6,301 nucleotides of DNA from Roseburia sp. (GTDB taxonomy: Bacteria > Bacillota_A > Clostridia > Lachnospirales > Lachnospiraceae). Position numbers and translations under genes: made by a program. Below are positions 5,541-6,301 of the stretch, piece after piece. Numbering within the stretch: position 1 is the first letter of the stretch; each line of letters begins with the position of its first letter. The DNA is taken from NCBI GenBank assembly GCA_017547315.1, contig JAFYQA010000191.1, positions 1 to 6,301 on the forward strand, given 5' to 3'. Below the pieces are notes generated by a model that saw only the letters and a program-made list of their open reading frames with translations, ran no database searches and had not been told where the DNA came from.

Positions 5541-5555
5541 GTTTTTTGTACACAA

Positions 5556-5576
5556 AGTTTGCCGCGAATGCAAACT
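5556..5576 (+). promoter_or_regulatory. Small hairpin in the rnc leader
   Basis: AGTTTGC (5556-5562) and GCAAACT (5570-5576) are exact reverse complements around a seven-base loop. The stem ends five bases before the rnc ribosome binding site. It could modulate ribosome access or be a DNA dyad. No promoter was convincing between 5500 and 5580, so rnc expression may depend on read-through from acpP. Confidence 0.45.
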
Positions 5577-5591
5577 GAATGGAGAGGACAT

Positions 5592-6281
5592 ATGTCAAAA
5601 ATAACAGATTTGGAAAATAGAATCGGTTATCAGTTTAAACAGCAGGAGCTTCTGCGTCAGGCGCTGACGCATAGTTCGTATGCCAATGAGAAGCATAAAA
5701 AGCAGTCAGATAATGAAAGACTGGAGTTTTTGGGTGATGCAGTATTAGAACTGGTATCCAGTGAGTTTATATTTAAAAATTATGGCAAGATGCCGGAAGG
5801 TGAAATGACAAAGTTTCGTGCGAGCATTGTCTGTGAACCGACACTGGCACTTTGTACCAAAGAGTTAGAGTTAGGAAAGTATTTATATTTGGGAAAAGGA
5901 GAGGATTTGACTGGAGGAAGAAACCGTAAGTCGATTCTTTCGGATGCATTAGAGGCAGTGATTGGTGCCATTTATCTGGATGGCGGTTTTGAGGCTGCGA
6001 AAGAGTTTGTGCATCGTTTTATTTTGGTGGACGTAGAGCATAAGAAGCTATTTCATGATAGTAAGACGATTTTACAGGAGTTTGTGCAGGGTAATTATAA
6101 AGAAGAACTGCATTATGTACTGATAGGAGAAGAAGGTCCGGACCATGACAAAAAGTTTATGGTAGAAGCGATGATTGGTGAACAGGTCATTGGACACGGA
6201 ACGGGACATACAAAGAAGGCTGCAGAACAAGAGGCAGCCTATGAGGCGTTGCTGAAATTACGTCCTAAGACAGGAAAGTAG
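5592..6281 (+). CDS. rnc: Ribonuclease III
   Basis: RNase III is the cytoplasmic, Mg-dependent double-stranded RNA endonuclease that separates rRNA precursors and processes structured mRNAs. The 229-residue product has normal length. The endonuclease domain (about 1-150) carries the signature NERLEFLGDAVL (41-52) with E42, E45 and D49, and the second metal-binding pair D118 and E121 in SDALEAVIGA. All match the catalytic acidic residues of the E. coli enzyme. The double-stranded RNA-binding domain covers about 155-227 and ends in the conserved GTGHTKKAAEQEAA helix. The start at 5592 is chosen because GGAGAGG (5581-5587) lies just upstream; an in-frame ATG at 5559 lies upstream of that site and inside a leader hairpin. 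The gene sits downstream of the acpP terminator and of a long RNA hairpin that could be its own substrate. A further gene starts two bases after its stop. Confidence 0.97.
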   Translation: MSKITDLENRIGYQFKQQELLRQALTHSSYANEKHKKQSDNERLEFLGDAVLELVSSEFIFKNYGKMPEGEMTKFRASIVCEPTLALCTKELELGKYLYLGKGEDLTGGRNRKSILSDALEAVIGAIYLDGGFEAAKEFVHRFILVDVEHKKLFHDSKTILQEFVQGNYKEELHYVLIGEEGPDHDKKFMVEAMIGEQVIGHGTGHTKKAAEQEAAYEALLKLRPKTGK

Positions 6282-6282
6282 T

Positions 6283-6301
6283 ATGGCAGCTATCAGATAC
6301 A
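6283..6301 (+). CDS. Start of an unidentified downstream gene (3' truncated)
   Basis: An ATG at 6283 follows the rnc stop (6279-6281) by one base and is preceded by AGGAAAG (6272-6278), a plausible ribosome binding site inside rnc. Only six codons (MAAIRY) and one further base are visible, too few to name the product. smc is often found after rnc in this group, but these residues do not look like a usual SMC start. Tight spacing suggests co-transcription and translational coupling with rnc. Confidence 0.4.

Noticed and set aside
1..6301. Mobile elements, CRISPR arrays, tRNA, rRNA or riboswitches
   Set aside because: No transposase, spaced direct repeats, cloverleaf, rRNA stretches or known riboswitch cores were seen. 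The gene insertion between rpmF and plsX shows no mobile-element hallmarks.

Overview
This window looks like a low-GC chromosomal segment from a clostridial Firmicute, most likely Lachnospiraceae. The evidence is the A/T-rich base composition, strong AGGAGG-type ribosome binding sites, near-consensus sigma-A promoters, an L32 protein starting MSICPKNKSSK with a four-cysteine zinc site, and the housekeeping order ackA, yceD (DUF177), rpmF, plsX, acpP, rnc. Family-level assignment is an inference; no genus can be named from the sequence alone.

Layout. Positions 1-678 hold the 3' half of acetate kinase, closed by a hairpin terminator. A textbook promoter (TTGACA, 17 bp, TATAAT at 822-850) then drives yceD and rpmF. 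rpmF encodes only 59 residues and is easily missed; a strong terminator follows it. Next come three genes that are not part of the usual cluster. They are a lipoprotein N-acetylmuramoyl-L-alanine amidase (1716-2648, +), a stand-alone cyclic-nucleotide-binding-domain protein (2699-3259, -) and a YesL/DUF624 membrane protein (3429-4082, +). The first two converge on a shared bidirectional terminator. The last two diverge from a 169-bp intergenic region that carries opposing promoters. From about 4099 the housekeeping order resumes: a plsX promoter, plsX, acpP, a terminator, a long inverted repeat, rnc, and the first codons of a further gene at the right edge.

How the genes work together. YceD and L32 belong to large-subunit ribosome production. 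PlsX and acyl carrier protein connect fatty acid synthesis to phospholipid synthesis, because PlsX takes acyl groups from ACP to make acyl-phosphate. RNase III matures rRNA and cleaves structured mRNA. Acetate kinase makes ATP and acetate from acetyl-phosphate. The middle trio concerns the envelope (amidase, membrane protein) and possible nucleotide sensing. No functional link among the three is demonstrated.

Most of the window is ordinary core genome, and I do not see a clearly new multi-gene system. The most interesting signals are non-coding. One is a 24-bp near-perfect inverted repeat between acpP and rnc, long enough to be an RNase III substrate in the leader of the RNase III gene. Another is a 7-bp dyad placed symmetrically around the -10 box of the yceD-rpmF promoter. 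A third is an 11-bp inverted repeat bracketing the promoter of the cyclic-nucleotide-binding gene. No intergenic stretch exceeds 300 bases, and I saw no tRNA, rRNA, CRISPR array, insertion sequence or riboswitch.
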